A DNA stretch of 64,000 nucleotides from Owenia fusiformis. Lineage: Eukaryota > Annelida > Polychaeta > Sabellida > Oweniidae. Numbering within the stretch: position 1 is the first letter of the stretch; each line of letters begins with the position of its first letter. Location of the stretch: NCBI GenBank assembly GCA_903813345.2, contig CAIIXF020000012.1, forward strand, positions 8,023,615-8,087,614. Direction: 5' to 3'. The position numbers and the translations under genes were made by a program. Shown here piece after piece: positions 37,711 to 50,891 of the stretch. The notes under the pieces were generated by a model. That model worked only from the letters and a program-made list of their open reading frames with translations. It made no database searches and had not been told where the DNA came from.

Positions 37711-38950
37711 AAGATTGCAAGCAATCTTACGGAGGCCCCGTAGGCTTTTTTGAACATTATAAGGTCAGCCAAAGGTCAAATCTTAAATACAAGGTCATAT
37801 ATGAACTCCAGGCATCTAGTAGATGATTTAAAAAAAAGTTTGGTCAATTTGAAGCAATGTGAAATTTGACCTTGAAAAATTTCAACATTACACCTTTTTC
37901 AGTTTTTGAGGTCAAATATCTCAAAACTGGTGCAGAATTTTAATAAATAATCAATAGTTAATATGTGTAAAACCTTTAGAGGAATATATATCCTGACTTT
38001 AATTCAAAAATATTGATTTGTAGTCACAAACTTTGAGAAACTTAGAAAACACAGTTTGTGATCTTGTTTGATGACCTTGACCTTTGACCTTAAAAATTTA
38101 ACTTTTTTAGACCTCAGTATATCTTTTCTGATTGAATAAACCTAAATTTGAATCCAGAAAATCAATTTGAAAAATCAACTTTTTGACCTTTCGAAGGTCA
38201 CTGAAGGTCAACTAAAGGTCATAGGTCAAAACTAAGGTCCGATTTGAGTTCCTGAGATCTTGTAGATGCTTTTTAAAAAAAAGTTTGGTCAATTTAGAGC
38301 AAAATGAAATTTGACCTTGAAAATTTCGAAATTTGACCTTTTTTCAGTTTTTGAGTTCTAATATCTCAAAACTGGAGCAAAGTTTTAGTAAATAGTTAAT
38401 TGCTAATATGTGTAGAACCTTTAGAGGAATATATATTTTGAGTTTCAGTAAAAAATTGATTAGTAGTCTCCAATTTTGAGAAACTTAGAAAACACAGTTT
38501 GTGATTTCGTTTGATGACCTTGACCTTTGACCTTGCAAATTTTACTTTTTTAGACCTCAGAAGGTCTTTTGTGAATAAATATACCTAAATTTGAATCCAA
38601 AAAATCGATTTGAAAAATCAACTTTTTTGATCTTTCGGAGGTCACTGAAGGTCAACCGAAGATTTGGAATCCTGAAAACTTGAAGATGAGTTTTAAAAAA
38701 AAATTGGTCAATTTGAAGCAAGTTGAAAAAAGACCTTTTTGACCTTTTTTGACCTTCAATATCTCAAAATCTAGGCATAATTTCTCTAAACGGCAAAAGG
38801 CTAAGACGAATAGAATTCTAAAATCTATCTGTATGCAAAAATTCAGCGAAAAATATTGAAGTGTAGTGTCAGGATTTGAGAAACTTGAAAAAGACTTAGA
38901 TTTGACCTAGATTTTGACCTTTGACCTTGACCTAGATATGAACTAATTTC
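37711..38950. repeat. Tandem repeat rich in AGGTCA half-sites
   Basis: About 430-480 bp units, roughly 2.5 copies, sharing GACCTTGACCTTTGACCTT, TCAAAACTGG and CACAGTTTGTGAT. The word TGACCTTTGACCT is a perfect DR1 nuclear-receptor type element on the other strand and appears near 38087, 38516 and 38916. Related units occur at 53.5-54.1 kb. Whether any bind receptors is unknown. Confidence 0.75.
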
Positions 38951-39399
38951 CCGACAAGTCCAGCCCAGGTCCCTAATAGGACTATATATGAGATAAGTCA
39001 AAGCTAGCTGGAATATAATAACTACAAAAATGATAGGAGGCCCTTCAATAAAAAGTAGAAAAATGCAGTATATTTCTCTGAGCTGATCACTCGGCAGATC
39101 GTTCCTCGTATGCTTTAGCATACAAAGATATAATATAAAACACAATCAAGCATTTCATCATTCATCATTTATAATGAAAGTATCGTGTAACAACGTAATA
39201 GCGATTTGTAAAATGTTATAATTGTCTATAATCTTGACCGAACTAGGTATTTCTTATCATGGTGATTTTACCAGAATTCTCTGAGAAATCTGACGTCATT
39301 AGATTACGAGAGCAAATATTTTTCAAAGTCTATGTAAAACTTGAACTTCTTCAAGTTGAGAATCAAATCCACTATTTGGCAAAGAACGTTTGCATGTTC

Positions 39400-39632
39400 T
39401 ACCCAAAGTACATGTTCTGGCTACCCAGATTACGTTCTGGTGAAGGCCATTGGAAATACCCCCGTGTGTCTACCCCCGTCTGTTTCGTAGCACGCCATCC
39501 ACATTAACTACCTTTCCAATGTACCAAGCACCATCATAGACTGCAGCAGTATAATTGTAAATCATGTACAAAATAGCTGCTTCATTATCATCGGGTTCGT
39601 CTGCGTCAGTGCTCTTACTCTGTGGTTCATTT
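39400..39632 (-). pseudogene. Decayed exon of a protein with a tudor/chromo-like segment
   Basis: Minus strand 39632-39470 reads NEPQSKSTDADEPDDNEAA, then AAVYDGAWYIGKVVNVDG and ends at a stop; a one-frame shift resumes with YFQWPSPERN. The pattern A.YD..WYIG.V........FKWP is seen in small modules of many invertebrate hypothetical or transposon-linked proteins. The break suggests a relic; family assignment is tentative. Confidence 0.35.
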
Positions 39633-41670
39633 TTTGCACTTCACAAGGCAAAGCAAGAAACAAACGTTTTTAAGGGGGAGCTCTACTCTGGGTGTGTGGT
39701 ACCGCTTAAGGTAACGGTGTAACTAAAACATTTTTGAAAAATTAATAAACATGCACATGTTATTTTCTGTTGAAAATAAAGTATGTTGGCACGTGTGCAT
39801 CTCATTGTTTTTCAGGGAAACATTTTCACATTATCTTATTTTAATAAACTTGTTAAAAGGTCCTTGGTAACTCAAGTGCTGCTCAGAAACTTTGAGAAAA
39901 CATTGGAAAATTGAAAAGACGTCCATTTTGAATGTTTTTCATGAAATTTCAGCATTTCTTGGAGTTAAAATTGACCTTTTACCAGACTTAATATAAAGAA
40001 AACACTGTGACGATACTTTCCTGAAATTTCTACATGCCTTCATACTTTATTTTCTACAAGAAAATAAGATGAGCATGTGTTATGTACCAGGACTACTAGT
40101 ATAGTCCTGGACCGAGCGCAATATTTTGCCTGTACGATTACAACTTGGGAGAATTATCTACGCCTCTTACACCTAAACCTACTTCAATAGATTACTTGGT
40201 ATATTAGCATTCTTTCCGTGTAGTTGAATCCACAATTGTCTGGGTATATCGACAGAACGAAGAAATTTTCGTTTTCCTAGAATCAATAAGCAACGAACAA
40301 AAACAAACTTCCAAAATACGACGTCATTTTACATTCGGGCTTGTTTTTGTCATCCGGGCTTTGTTGATGAGTGAGACTTGAAACATAGAAGCAAGAAAAT
40401 GAATTTACTATTTCCGTTTTTCTTGATAAAAATCCAAGGACATCTTATTTAAGTATGTGCTATGTGAATGAAGGATAGAACGCAACGATATCATGATGTA
40501 TTCGTACACGACCCTCATGATATCTGGATGATGTATAATGATTTTATAATAGTGTAGTCGCTATAACACACAATAACTATAACTCAAGATGTCAGAAACT
40601 ATGATGAACTTTGTGAAAAATTACATTTTTCCTCTAATTATCGTCCGGTTTCTACTTTCTAGAAGCTTTGAGAATTTCTAGATCGTGTTCAGATGAAATT
40701 TTAGAAGTAGCGGTACAGGCATCTCTGCGTAGCATGGACGATGTGTCAATGAGGAAGAAAGGCTCATATTCTGTCAAAACGTCGAAATAAATATTGAGTA
40801 CCTCCAAACTTGGCTCCAGATTCACGTCGTAGACTTCCGGTTGTATGACGTGTTGGGAATGGGGCATGATATAGAGGTTCTACACATATATAAGCAGTTG
40901 ACTATTTATTAAAACGTTGTGCCAGTTTTGAGATCAAAAAGAAAGTTTTCCAAATAGTTTATCTGGATTCAACGGGTCAAATGAGTCACTATAGAAAAAT
41001 GAGGTTTTAGATAGAACAAGCTAATACATTGGTCACATTTGCAATAGTTCACGCTCACGTTCACGTTCTCTGAAAAGGTTTGGCTTAACCTCCCTGGTAC
41101 CTGGCTTCGACGTACCATCGTCAAGATAACATTGTGAAGCGACAACTCTAGACTAGGGTCAGAGAGTGGTATTCGTATAATACCTTATCTGTAACCGACT
41201 CTTTTTATCGACATTCGAGTTAGACCAACCATTTCCTCGAAACGAAAAATCGCTTATTGAATAAAATGTCAAGTTAACTTGAATATGTCAAATTCAAAAA
41301 GGTAATTCATTACTATTCATTTGGGGCATTTTATTGATTCAAATAACGACACGTCTCAATCAGGTGAAGCCAATTTATTCAAGTATCAGATTATTCGATG
41401 AAAAGAGTTATCTTATATTTGACCTAAGACAGACACTATAAGTTGTGTCATATCTCTCGGTACCACTCAGATAACTGTCGAATCAACAATAACGCTGGGG
41501 TAGGGCTATCAAAATATTTGCAGCCACTCTGACATACATTTTCTCCATAAGTTTTATTTGATAGTATACCCATACTGTTAATACTTGATTCTTCTTTTCC
41601 TTAATCAAAATAGTTCGGTAATTTATGACTAACTGAACCTTTTTTAATTGCAACGCATAAACTGGCCAAA
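39633..41670. other. Non-coding, one small ORF of unknown status
   Basis: A 71-codon minus-strand ORF (40867-40652, MPHSQHVIQPEVYDV...) has a TATATATG stretch about 20-30 bases upstream of its ATG; no recognised domain, so not called a gene. The rest shows nothing clear. Confidence 0.35.
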
Positions 41671-42312
41671 GGAGGGGGAGTTGTTTGTCGAATGAATTGG
41701 GGGAGTTTTTTTCATGCATTTCGCTTATGTTTCAATCCAAAAACACATCAATACACTTTAAAACATTTTATTGACTATAAGATCGCACCATATAATCCAA
41801 AAAATGTTTCTCATTTTCGAGGATTATCTATGAATTAACACCCGAGTATTTTAATTTTTCAAACTAGGGCTGGGAATCATTGGTAATCGACGCTTTTGAA
41901 TAAATATAATGCTGTTTGAAACAGATTTTATAATGCCAATGATTTCCCAAATTGCGTAAACTGTCCACATTGCTTAATTTCTAGAATTTTTTATGTTAGG
42001 AATTTCCCATAGAAATCCAATGGTGCAGTTCCAAGCAGATTTTGAGATAACAGGAAAGTAAATCTTTAATACACACCTAATATGGGTTGCTTTGGTTTAT
42101 ATCGCAACCCAATGATTTCCAGAACTTTAAAGTTTGAAAAAGTAAAATACCCGGGTGTTAATCCATAGATTATCCTTGAAAATAAGAAATATATTTTTTA
42201 ATTATATTGTGCAATCGTATAGTCAATAACATGTTTTAAAGTGTATTGATGTTTCTTGGATGAAAGACATAAAAAAAACTCCCCCAATTCATTCGACAAA
42301 CAACTCCTCCTC
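41671..42312. mobile_element. Foldback/MITE element with about 200-bp inverted arms
   Basis: Left end GGAGGGGGAGTTGTTTGTCG and right end CGACAAACAACTCCTCCTC. The arms continue inward with AATGAATTGGGGGAGTTTTT, TTTTAAAACA and AACACCCGAGTATTTT against complements. No ORF beyond shadows; target duplication not clear. Confidence 0.75.
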
Positions 42313-43249
42313 GTTTATTGAGAGCGGTGTATAAAGTCATTTATCACTTCAAGATTCCTCTAGATTCATATAAAAAATGCACCATTTGGCCTGTTTATAC
42401 ACAACTGAACAAAAGCCAAGTCGACCCTGGTAATGACAATAAAATACGTAAACAATTTTATTATGCTTTGAATTTATTATAGTTATTTTCACATTAAGAT
42501 AATCAAACCGTTACAAATGTCATACATAACCCTCTTGAATATTATTATTAGTTCTAGAATGATTTGACTTTTTAACTTATTTAAATTGCATAGGTGATTT
42601 TGGTATAATCTGAGATGGGTCCCGAGAATTTGAACTATTAATTAACGTGTTTAAGTGTCATAATTTAGTCTCATAAATTATTTTCTGAAAGTTTAATATT
42701 TTCCAAAGATTTATTGAAGTATTTACATATCTTCCATTGCAGAACACCTCGGTTTGAGTACACCCTATTATTGCAGACAGTGCCCGGGAGAGAGTGCTAG
42801 CAGAAAACGCTTGGAGAGAATATCATGTGCATGTGATTCAGAACCATTTTTGAATGCAAATATTCAGGAATTGTCCCGTTTATATATTCTAGTACACTAT
42901 TTAGCGGTTCAATGGAGTATTGTTTATCAAGATACCCCATTGATGCAAATTATTTTTATACCTTGAACGTCATACATTTTCTGTGCGAATACATGATCAA
43001 TATATGTTTATTTCTCATTGTTGTTTTTCTATGCATTTCCCTTTGAAAAGAGTATGATAATCAGTGTCGCATAAGCCGACGTCGGCTGAGAGCAATGTTT
43101 TTTTAAAATGTGTCAAATGAATTTCATATAAATTGCTTGCAACACAAGAATAAACTATATTAAACTTAACTATTAAAACACAACGCATGTGAATTAATCT
43201 TCATATCAGAATTATCTTGATGTCTCTTATTTGAAGGTCATACAACAGT
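42313..43249. other. Non-coding, nothing recognised
   Basis: A 70-codon plus-strand ORF (42754-42966) lacks recognisable features. Confidence 0.4.
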
Positions 43250-44153
43250 TCAAGTGCTTGAGTATAATATTATGTTAAGTGTATACATTTCAAATGTTCC
43301 TGGTACATTATCAATTTTGTTTAATTTGTTTTTCAATAAAAATGAAATTTGGATCATTGAAATCAAATTTCCAATCATTACCTTTCTGATATCAACATAA
43401 TTATCACAACCCATAATAAAATGGTAAAGATTCTCTAATGAGTTATTATTACATTTCTTACACTCCCTATTTTCTCTAGGTAAAGCATTTTTGTTAATTT
43501 CTAAATTATATATACCACATAGTAACTTAATCATCATATTACATTTTTGCTGTAGAGTCCATAGAGTTTATATAAGATTGATGCAAATTTCTCAATAATT
43601 TCCCTTTAATACCAGCGTCATATATTTGAGCAAATAGTTCATCAATCCACACTGTGACATATGCTTTCTTTGTGTCTAAAAATGCAGCAACAATCTTACT
43701 TCTATTTTCAACATTATGAGCTATAGCCTCTCGGAGAAGAAGGGATGAGTGAAGAGAACTATATTTAATCTTATTAGCACCCTGTAACTCTGATATTGCC
43801 TGATAACTATGACCATACTTCAATTCCCTCTGAAGTAAAATCTCATCATATAGTTTACACAGTGATGATTGAAGTGTTATACGTCTGTAACTATCCTTAT
43901 CAAATTTCTTCTTTTTTCCTCCATTATATACTGGAATTATGACACCCCGTTTAAAGTTCTTGGGTAAATATTCTTCCTTAATCAACATATTAAATAGAAA
44001 TGCTATAGTTTTAAAAGTGTGATCACCAGCATACCAAAATTGTTCATATGGTATGCCATCATAACCTGGTGATTTGGCCTTAGGTAACTTATAACAGGAT
44101 TCCCTGACTTCACAGTACATTTTGAAATTGTGGAGAATCATGAACAGTTTCAT
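43250..44153 (-). pseudogene. Non-LTR retrotransposon reverse transcriptase, internally deleted
   Basis: Minus strand 44153-43539 carries typical RT blocks: YKLPKAKSPGYDGIPYEQFW, FKRGVIIPVYNGGKKKKFDK, SYRRITLQSSLCKLYDEILL and IVAAFLDTKKAYVTVW (first catalytic Asp present; the usual following Asp of AFDTVW is Val). The YADD block and everything up to the C-terminal knuckle are missing: after INSMDSTAKM a stop and frame change lead directly into 43537-43250 with CKKCNNNSLENLYHFIMGC, the post-RT zinc-knuckle-like region. The copy is dead. Clade not assigned. Confidence 0.85.
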
Positions 44154-44261
44154 TATCTATACACTTTATTAATATTTGCTTGAGTTGTGTTAATAGACCT
44201 TCCAGGGCTGTTGTATTTGGGCGATAATAAAAAATAAATACCCTTAATAAAATTGACGCAC

Positions 44262-44320
44262 GATACGGGGTGTCATAATTCCAGTATATAAAGGAGGAAA
44301 AAAGAAGAAACTTGCCGTAT
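44262..44320 (+). pseudogene. Inverted fragment of the same reverse transcriptase
   Basis: Plus-strand GGGGTGTCATAATTCCAGTA followed by AAGGAGGAAAAAAGAAGAAA encodes GVIIPVYKGGKKKK, the block present on the minus strand at about 43905-43955. It is bracketed by CGATACGG and CCGTATCG. It suggests a 5' inversion or a second, oppositely oriented copy. Confidence 0.7.
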
Positions 44321-44938
44321 CGTCGCTCCACTGATTGTGTAGTGAATACACTTTCAAAAAAGCCAAATAACAATAATCAGACTTTTATTCACTGAGTTAC
44401 AAGGTTATCAATATTATATTGTGGTCCGCGACTCGCGTTTTGATCCAAATAATTTGAGTAAAAAAATGATTTTTGGTACTGGTAATATATCCATGGCCTT
44501 TTAATTGGAGGTTCTGAACATGTCTGGCAGATGTCTGCAAAAGAAAATAACCATACCTTTATACGTTTTGTAGAAATAATTTTATTTGTCTCCCCTACCT
44601 GAAGATTTTTCCATTTTGCGGCTTTTTAGACATTTTTCAATCTTAATATGCATGTTATTTACAAACTTGAGCATGTATATGCATCGAAATATTACAGAAT
44701 TATTTGAAGTATGTAACTAGTGTTATGAAAATATGTTGTTCACATTAGGGTTAAAGTATTGACTGTTGTAATTGTATTTTAATGTTAATCTTTATTGCCC
44801 ATAATGAAATGGAGATACAACTTATATATACAGTGATGTAAAATGTGATTTTCGTATTTTAAATGCAGTTCTGAGTATTAAAAACGATCAAGAGAAGTGC
44901 ATAAATATTTTTATGCATCATAAAGTGTTTTGTGGGAC

Positions 44939-45240
44939 GACCGTATCGTTTGCCTTATATGAATAATGACTATTAAATAGGTGGATCCTGAATCAGGTGG
45001 TTGTCTGCGGTCCCAGACCTAAGTAGCGGCGATTGGGGTCAGTTGTATTCTGAGCCAGTACATAGCGAGCAACAGTTATTTCAAGTTATATTCAACTCAC
45101 TGAAGTATTACTGTTTTCAGTGTCATTATTTGATATTATTATTTGAAATGTACTGTACACATTATTAATCTATTATTATTTGAACTGTACTGTACACATT
45201 ATTATTCAAATTACTGGACATTGAATTGTACTAAATTGTT
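44939..45240. repeat. Direct repeat, left copy (about 300 bp)
   Basis: Shares with 46711-47010 the words TAGGTGGATCCTGAATCA, GGTTGTCTGCGGTCCCAGAC, AGCAACAGTTATTTCAAGTT and the end GACATTGAATTGTACTAAAT. The pair is about 1.47 kb apart, with small differences including a short deletion in the right copy. Confidence 0.85.
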
Positions 45241-45839
45241 AATTGTTGGAAAAGATTTGGAAAGGAATTATTCATGAGGATTTGGAGTTAATTTCTAACA
45301 ATCATTCGGTAAGTAATCTCCGTATCGTACATTATAGTATGCTCTGGACAAACCAGGTATGGCAACAAAGGTAGTAATTTTCGGCCTTTCTGTAGTTGGC
45401 TCGAAAGAATTTCAATAGAAACACCGACCAAATCTAAATTTGAACAGAAGTGATTTAACATATAATTGTTTCATGAAATTAGAGGCGGGTAGTTTGCCTG
45501 GGGGCCTCAATCAAAAGCATATTACAATAGAATTATTTTCGTTCATCTTTATCAATGTCGGTTATATCATTTAAAATTCTTGTCTTTCCTAACCAAACTG
45601 GAATTGACAACAATGTGAGAAATAATATGGGAAAATGTATGATTTAAATCTGATAGTGGGGACAAAAGTTCGCCAAATCTGAAGTGTTAACTTATCTTCG
45701 CAAAGGATAAGTTGAAAGTGAGTGATTGCCATGCTTGTTTTTTCCTATTTAATATGATAATTTATTATTACGTATTTGGCGTAATTATCATATTTATTTC
45801 CATAATTAAATATGTATCTGTGTTTTCTCCACATAGCGT

Positions 45840-46275
45840 AACTGATTCATTATGCTTGTTGTCAGTACCAACAAGGGCCGTTGGGTAATACTTGATTAGT
45901 AATGAATTTAAAATAGTATCAGCTCGACGGCCGTGTTTAATGTTTACCTAAGGTGCAAATGATAGTAGTCCTGACTATCGAACCGGTAAATACTTCAAAT
46001 TATTCTTGTTGTCAGGACCAACAAATATTACCGATAATGTGCAAATGGTAATAGTCCCAATTATCGCACCGGTAATATATAATTTAATTAATCTTGTTGT
46101 CGGGACCAACAAATGTTTTTACCGATAATGTGCAAATGGTAATAGTCCCGATTATCGCACTGGTTATACATAATTTAATTATTTATATTGTTGTCGGGAC
46201 CACCAAATGTTTACCTAATGCAAATGGTAGTAGTCCTGTCTACCGCATCGGTAATACATAATTTAATTATAATTA
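45840..46275. repeat. Tandem repeat, about 90-bp units
   Basis: Four to five units with TTGTTGTCGGGACCAACAAA, ACCGATAATGTGCAAATGGT and AGTCCCGATTATCGCACCGG. Lies between the two direct repeats. Confidence 0.8.
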
Positions 46276-46444
46276 ATCAATTACAGTGGAGAATTTAGTT
46301 AAAGTGCAGAAACTTTCTTCATAGCTATTGGTGTTGCGGACAAACTGTTGTATGTCATGGGATTTATTGCATTTATTTTAATTTGATATGTCCGGATAGC
46401 TACTTTTGACTGATATTTTTCAGGGAACTGAGTGAATAATAAAT

Positions 46445-46606
46445 ATGCCTAGCTACAACAAGAGGCCCAGGCAAAAGAAAGGCAAAGTCGACGCCACAAA
46501 CTACATCATCAGCACCCGTACAATCAAGCTCAAAACGGCGTATTCTACTATGTTTGGATCTAAGATTTTCAGTATAGATAAAGTCTTTTATGATCTTTCG
46601 AATGAG
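46445..46606 (+). CDS. Putative first coding exon, basic small protein, unknown
   Basis: ATG at 46445, 54 open codons, then a strong donor (AATGAG/GTAAGTTT) at 46607. A polypyrimidine-TTTTTCAG acceptor ends at 46423, so the exon may be 46424-46606. The N terminus is very basic (MPSYNKRPRQKKGKVD). No family recognised and no following exon identified. It sits between two direct repeats and could belong to a non-autonomous retroelement. Confidence 0.35.
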
Positions 46607-46710
46607 GTAAGTTTCTAGTTCGAAAGACAATCGTATCAACTTGAACAAAAGTTGAGTTTTGACGAAAAATTTTAACATGCGCAGAAGTCCCATTTTCGTT
46701 GTACCATATT

Positions 46711-47010
46711 GACTGTATCGTTTGCCTTATATGAATAATGAATATTAAATAGGTGGATCCTGAATCATGTGGTTGTCTGCGGTCCCAGACCTAGGTAGCG
46801 CAGATTGGAGTCAGTTGCATTCTAAGCCAGTACATAGCGAGCAACAGTTATTTCAAGTTATATTCAACTCACTGAAGTATTACTGTTTTCATTATCATTA
46901 TTTGATATTATTATTTGAAATGTACTATTAATCTATTATTATTTGAACTGTACTGTACACATTATTACTATATATTCAAATTACTGGACATTGAATTGTA
47001 CTAAATTGTT
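46711..47010. repeat. Direct repeat, right copy (about 300 bp)
   Basis: Second member of the pair described at 44939-45240. An LTR-like arrangement is possible, but TG...CA ends and a target duplication are not evident. Confidence 0.85.
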
Positions 47011-50000
47011 GCCACCCATTCCCCTCTACTTCCTTTCAGATATGACTCCCCAACTTGCTAATGATATTATTATTTTATATTAAATTAATTAATTTCACCA
47101 ACACGAATGTATTATGTTCCGCTATAATTAGCAACTGAGCAGATCAAGGGAAGAGACACAAATCATTTTTGGGTGGCACAAATGCACAAAGTTGTGAAGA
47201 TGTTGATCCTTATAATTCGAAAGTTTTATGTAATTTCAATAAAAGATAAAATAAGTTTGTTATAACTTATTTTCAGGTGATACATGTACCAGCTCGGCTG
47301 TACCGATTCATTTGTCGGAACTTATTTCCAAAGTGTTCCGTATAATATCGGAAATATAATTTCCATCCACATTTAGGTGATTTTTGGGATAATCCAAAAA
47401 ACAATTTGCTGTAGTACAACTTATATAAGCTAATTTCCACAGTGATACTGCCCAACCCATAATCTCCCTTATTGAGTTAAGAAATCGCCAAAGCTTCATA
47501 TTATGAAGCAATTTTTAACATTACAAACTACATAGACAAATTAAACATTTCAACCATAAATAGCATTTACATCATTCACAACTGTTTTTCACTACATACC
47601 TGTAATAAGTATATGTCATTAATAACAAACTGAAAAGCGTTCCTGCTTGAATTATTCTTATTTTCTTAACATACATTTTGGTGTTGTCTTACTCCTCCTT
47701 GTTAATATAAAACATTATTTCGTTACAAATACAGTTGTTTGGTGCAAATATGACTACTGTCGTAGCTTGATTGGCGAGATCTCCAAACGATTCTGGAACT
47801 TGATGAAAATGGATTTTCGCCCAGTAACTTCGGCGAAGTACTCAATAATTCAGTGTTAGGGCTAAATCTTTATCCCCGATGTGGTAATCATCATCGAGAG
47901 TGCTGATTGGTGAAATCTATGGTTCCGAAGGGAGGTTCCTATTGAAGCGATGCATTCTGGGGATTAAGAACATTTCACCAGGGGGCGTAATATGTGATTT
48001 TTAGCAAGACCATCACGTACATATTATTTATAATACCCCCTGTCAAGCAGTGATTTCCTATCAAGTGTGTCGTATCGACCTATTGAAATATGCAAACACA
48101 CCTTCGTGCAATAATGCTGTCATATCGGCATCCTGACCCGGTACGAAAATGTCCATTAAGAATAATTCGTTTTTTATAGGTCCTAAGGGGCCTCGTAAAA
48201 TATTGCATCATATTTCATGACAGCATCTTGTAGAGTCGACGCTTTCCATGAATATCATTTCCTAGTTTTCTTTATTTTATGATCATGTGTGTTAACAGGC
48301 ATTAATCTGAATATTACACCAACTTTCACTTCTTTTTTCTGGTTGTAACCCGCGATCGTATACTGTCTTATATCAGGAATTTTGCTTTCAAATATTTTAT
48401 CTTATCTCATGGAAAATCATCTGTTATAGCACTATCACTGCGTGTCGAAACAAGAGCAACTATCACATAATCATACTCACATACAGTACATATTTTGTAA
48501 CTCTAAATACATTTTATGAAATCCATGTCTCGAATTTATAAATCATTTGATGCTATTGTATTGTTGTATGTTTATCTAATTATATCCATGCCCGGTTAAT
48601 TGACGACGTCCCAGGACGTGTTCGACCACCCCACCCCTACTCTTCCAAAACTAATCCAAAACAATACATTTAGTAATTTTCAACACTGATTTAAACAATT
48701 GGCATATTGACTCTTTCGCCTTATATATAAGCTCCGTGGACGCTAGATTCGGATATTTCACTTTTTTTTATCAAAGTTTTATACTGATCGCTAATATCGC
48801 CATTCTTCAGGAACCATATGGTACTATTATAATCATAATGTCATTAGTTACAGAAAACTCCAGTGCTTCGCTGCAAATGTGTTTTCACCTCTTAAATAAC
48901 ATAACAATCAACATGGAGGTAACCAATACACGCATGACAATATATATTAACTTATCCTGATAATGTACTCGACAAGAATGTTAATTTCTATGTAATATTT
49001 TTTAATGGTGACTTATAATATTGGTGAGATAAAACTAGATATAGTTATAGTGATATAAACTAGGAACAGAGCACTCAACTTCTAGTGTTGCGGGTGTTGT
49101 GTATTTCTGGAGTTTGTGTAGATTTATGAATCCACTGTCAAGGTCACTGTCTAGAATATTGTTTCATACATTTACATATAAAGATATCTAAAAACTAGAC
49201 ACGATCTTTCTGAAAAGATGAAAACAATAGTTTGCTCAATTCCATCACCCTTCTCTTGTACAATTCCCGCACGTTAACTGCCACGCTTAATTTGGTACAG
49301 TCCCCGTGAATACGACTGGACGGTTGAAACGGTTTAAGGTTTGTGCGACATCTATGAATTTAGACAAAAATGATCGCGTCCATAACCGTGATTTTGATTA
49401 TGGAATACGGTTAAGGTGTGTGCGACATCTATGAATTGAGTTCAATTAAACAATATCTATCTTTAATGTATGGAACTAAAAGTTTAAAGTTGAAACTAAA
49501 AAGTGCAATTAGAGAAGCCAATTATAATTTAGAAAAAAACAGGCAGTCTAGAAAGAGAAGTCCAAGTATACACATGAAAATATAAAGTGAAGAAGTAAAA
49601 CAAGAAATAAAAACATGACATTGTACAAATGAATTCGAAGAAGTGACCCAATAAGTAACTGAATAAGCGACAACTGTCGGACATGGCGAGAGCATCAAGG
49701 GGGCCCCTCGGCAAAACGTCGAGAACCAAAGATAGGCGTCACGCCCCCACCCATCCCCTGCGCCGCACCGTCACAACAATCGCGGCCTGTTTTAAAAAAT
49801 TTAAAATATGCCTGATATGTTTGATTTTAAAAGAAAACAAATTAATGAACATACCGTGTATGCTGTTGGTTAATTAAACAAAACTATTACTTTCCCTTAA
49901 TTTATCAAAACTAATAACAACTTGGGACTTAAATGCTTGTTCATGCCAAATTGTTGCTAATAATGAATGAAAACATAAATGTCAAAACATTTATCATGCA

Positions 50001-50042
50001 CGTATCTAGCACGAACCCAGGAAACCCCTCCATTATACATAC
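47011..50042. other. Non-coding; short repeats only
   Basis: Contains a 100-bp-spaced duplicate of GTGTGCGACATCTATGAATT (about 49340 and 49430) and a GC-rich patch at 49680-49790 (GGGGGCCCCTCGGC, CACCCATCCCCTGCGCCGCA). No convincing exon or RNA gene was found. Confidence 0.4.
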
Positions 50043-50891
50043 ACTCCCCTTCATAAGTTTGGCAACCTTTACTCCCCCATTGAACTACGTGTTAAAGCGT
50101 ATTTTATTTACGTTTGAATTTTTATTTATTTAACCAGCGATGGAATAACTTATAATATTAATGGGACTTTATTTCCAATACCTCCAACTTTTCTCAATTT
50201 TTTCCTCAATTACAATAGGTCGAAAATTGATGATAAATTTGGTGAATTTTGGGAAATCGTCATTGCCATGTAATCCAATGGGAAATGGAGGGTTCGGGGC
50301 AAATCAAAATCAGGATATCTTTTCAGTAAAAGATTCAGCAAAAAATATTTTTATATAGAAAATTGAATCGTCTACCTTTTTGTACACTGAGGGTTTAGTT
50401 TATTTGATGAATACTAAAGTTACAGTCATTTTTGAAAATACTTTTTCGCCTCCTGTTTTATTTCAATGGGAGAGGTTTTTTGAAAAACAATTTTGATGTT
50501 AAAGCCCTATAACTTTGTTGAACCTGAAGAAGCATATACTTTTTTGTTAAATAAAGTTAGCAAATTCAATTGCCTGCCTAACTCGTATTTTTGCAAGGAC
50601 TCGGATGGATGGATGGATATTCTGTCATATGACTTGCGGCAAACCTACCATTTCCCATTGGTTAACATGGGAATGTCGATTTTTAAAAATTCATCAAATT
50701 TATCATCAATTTTCGACTTATTGTAATTGAGGGAAAAAATTAGAAAATTTTGAGGTATTGGAAATAAAGTCAAATTACGTTTCCGTAAATAGTTTAAGTA
50801 TTTTCATCCCAGGTTAAGTAAATAAAAATTCAAAGGTAAAGAGGACATGTAGTTCAATGGGGGAGCTAAGGTTGCCAAACGTATGGAGGAG
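50043..50891. mobile_element. Inverted-repeat element, complete-looking copy
   Basis: Left TTCATAAGTTTGGCAACCTT, CCCCCATTGAACTACGTG and ATTTCCAATACCTCCAA; right GAGGTATTGGAAATAAAGTC, GTAGTTCAATGGGGGAG and GGTTGCCAAACGTATGGAGG. Arms are about 250-300 bp, imperfect, separated by a spacer with ATGACTTGCGGCAAACC. A second copy is at 59721-60497 and its core forms the loop of the foldback element at 4.9-5.25 kb. ORFs inside are not genes. Confidence 0.8.

Noticed and set aside
50493-50726. ORF with [20 protein letters not shown], also at 60109
   Set aside because: Translation of a repeated non-coding element present in at least three copies, inverted ends on both sides; no protein family known to me.
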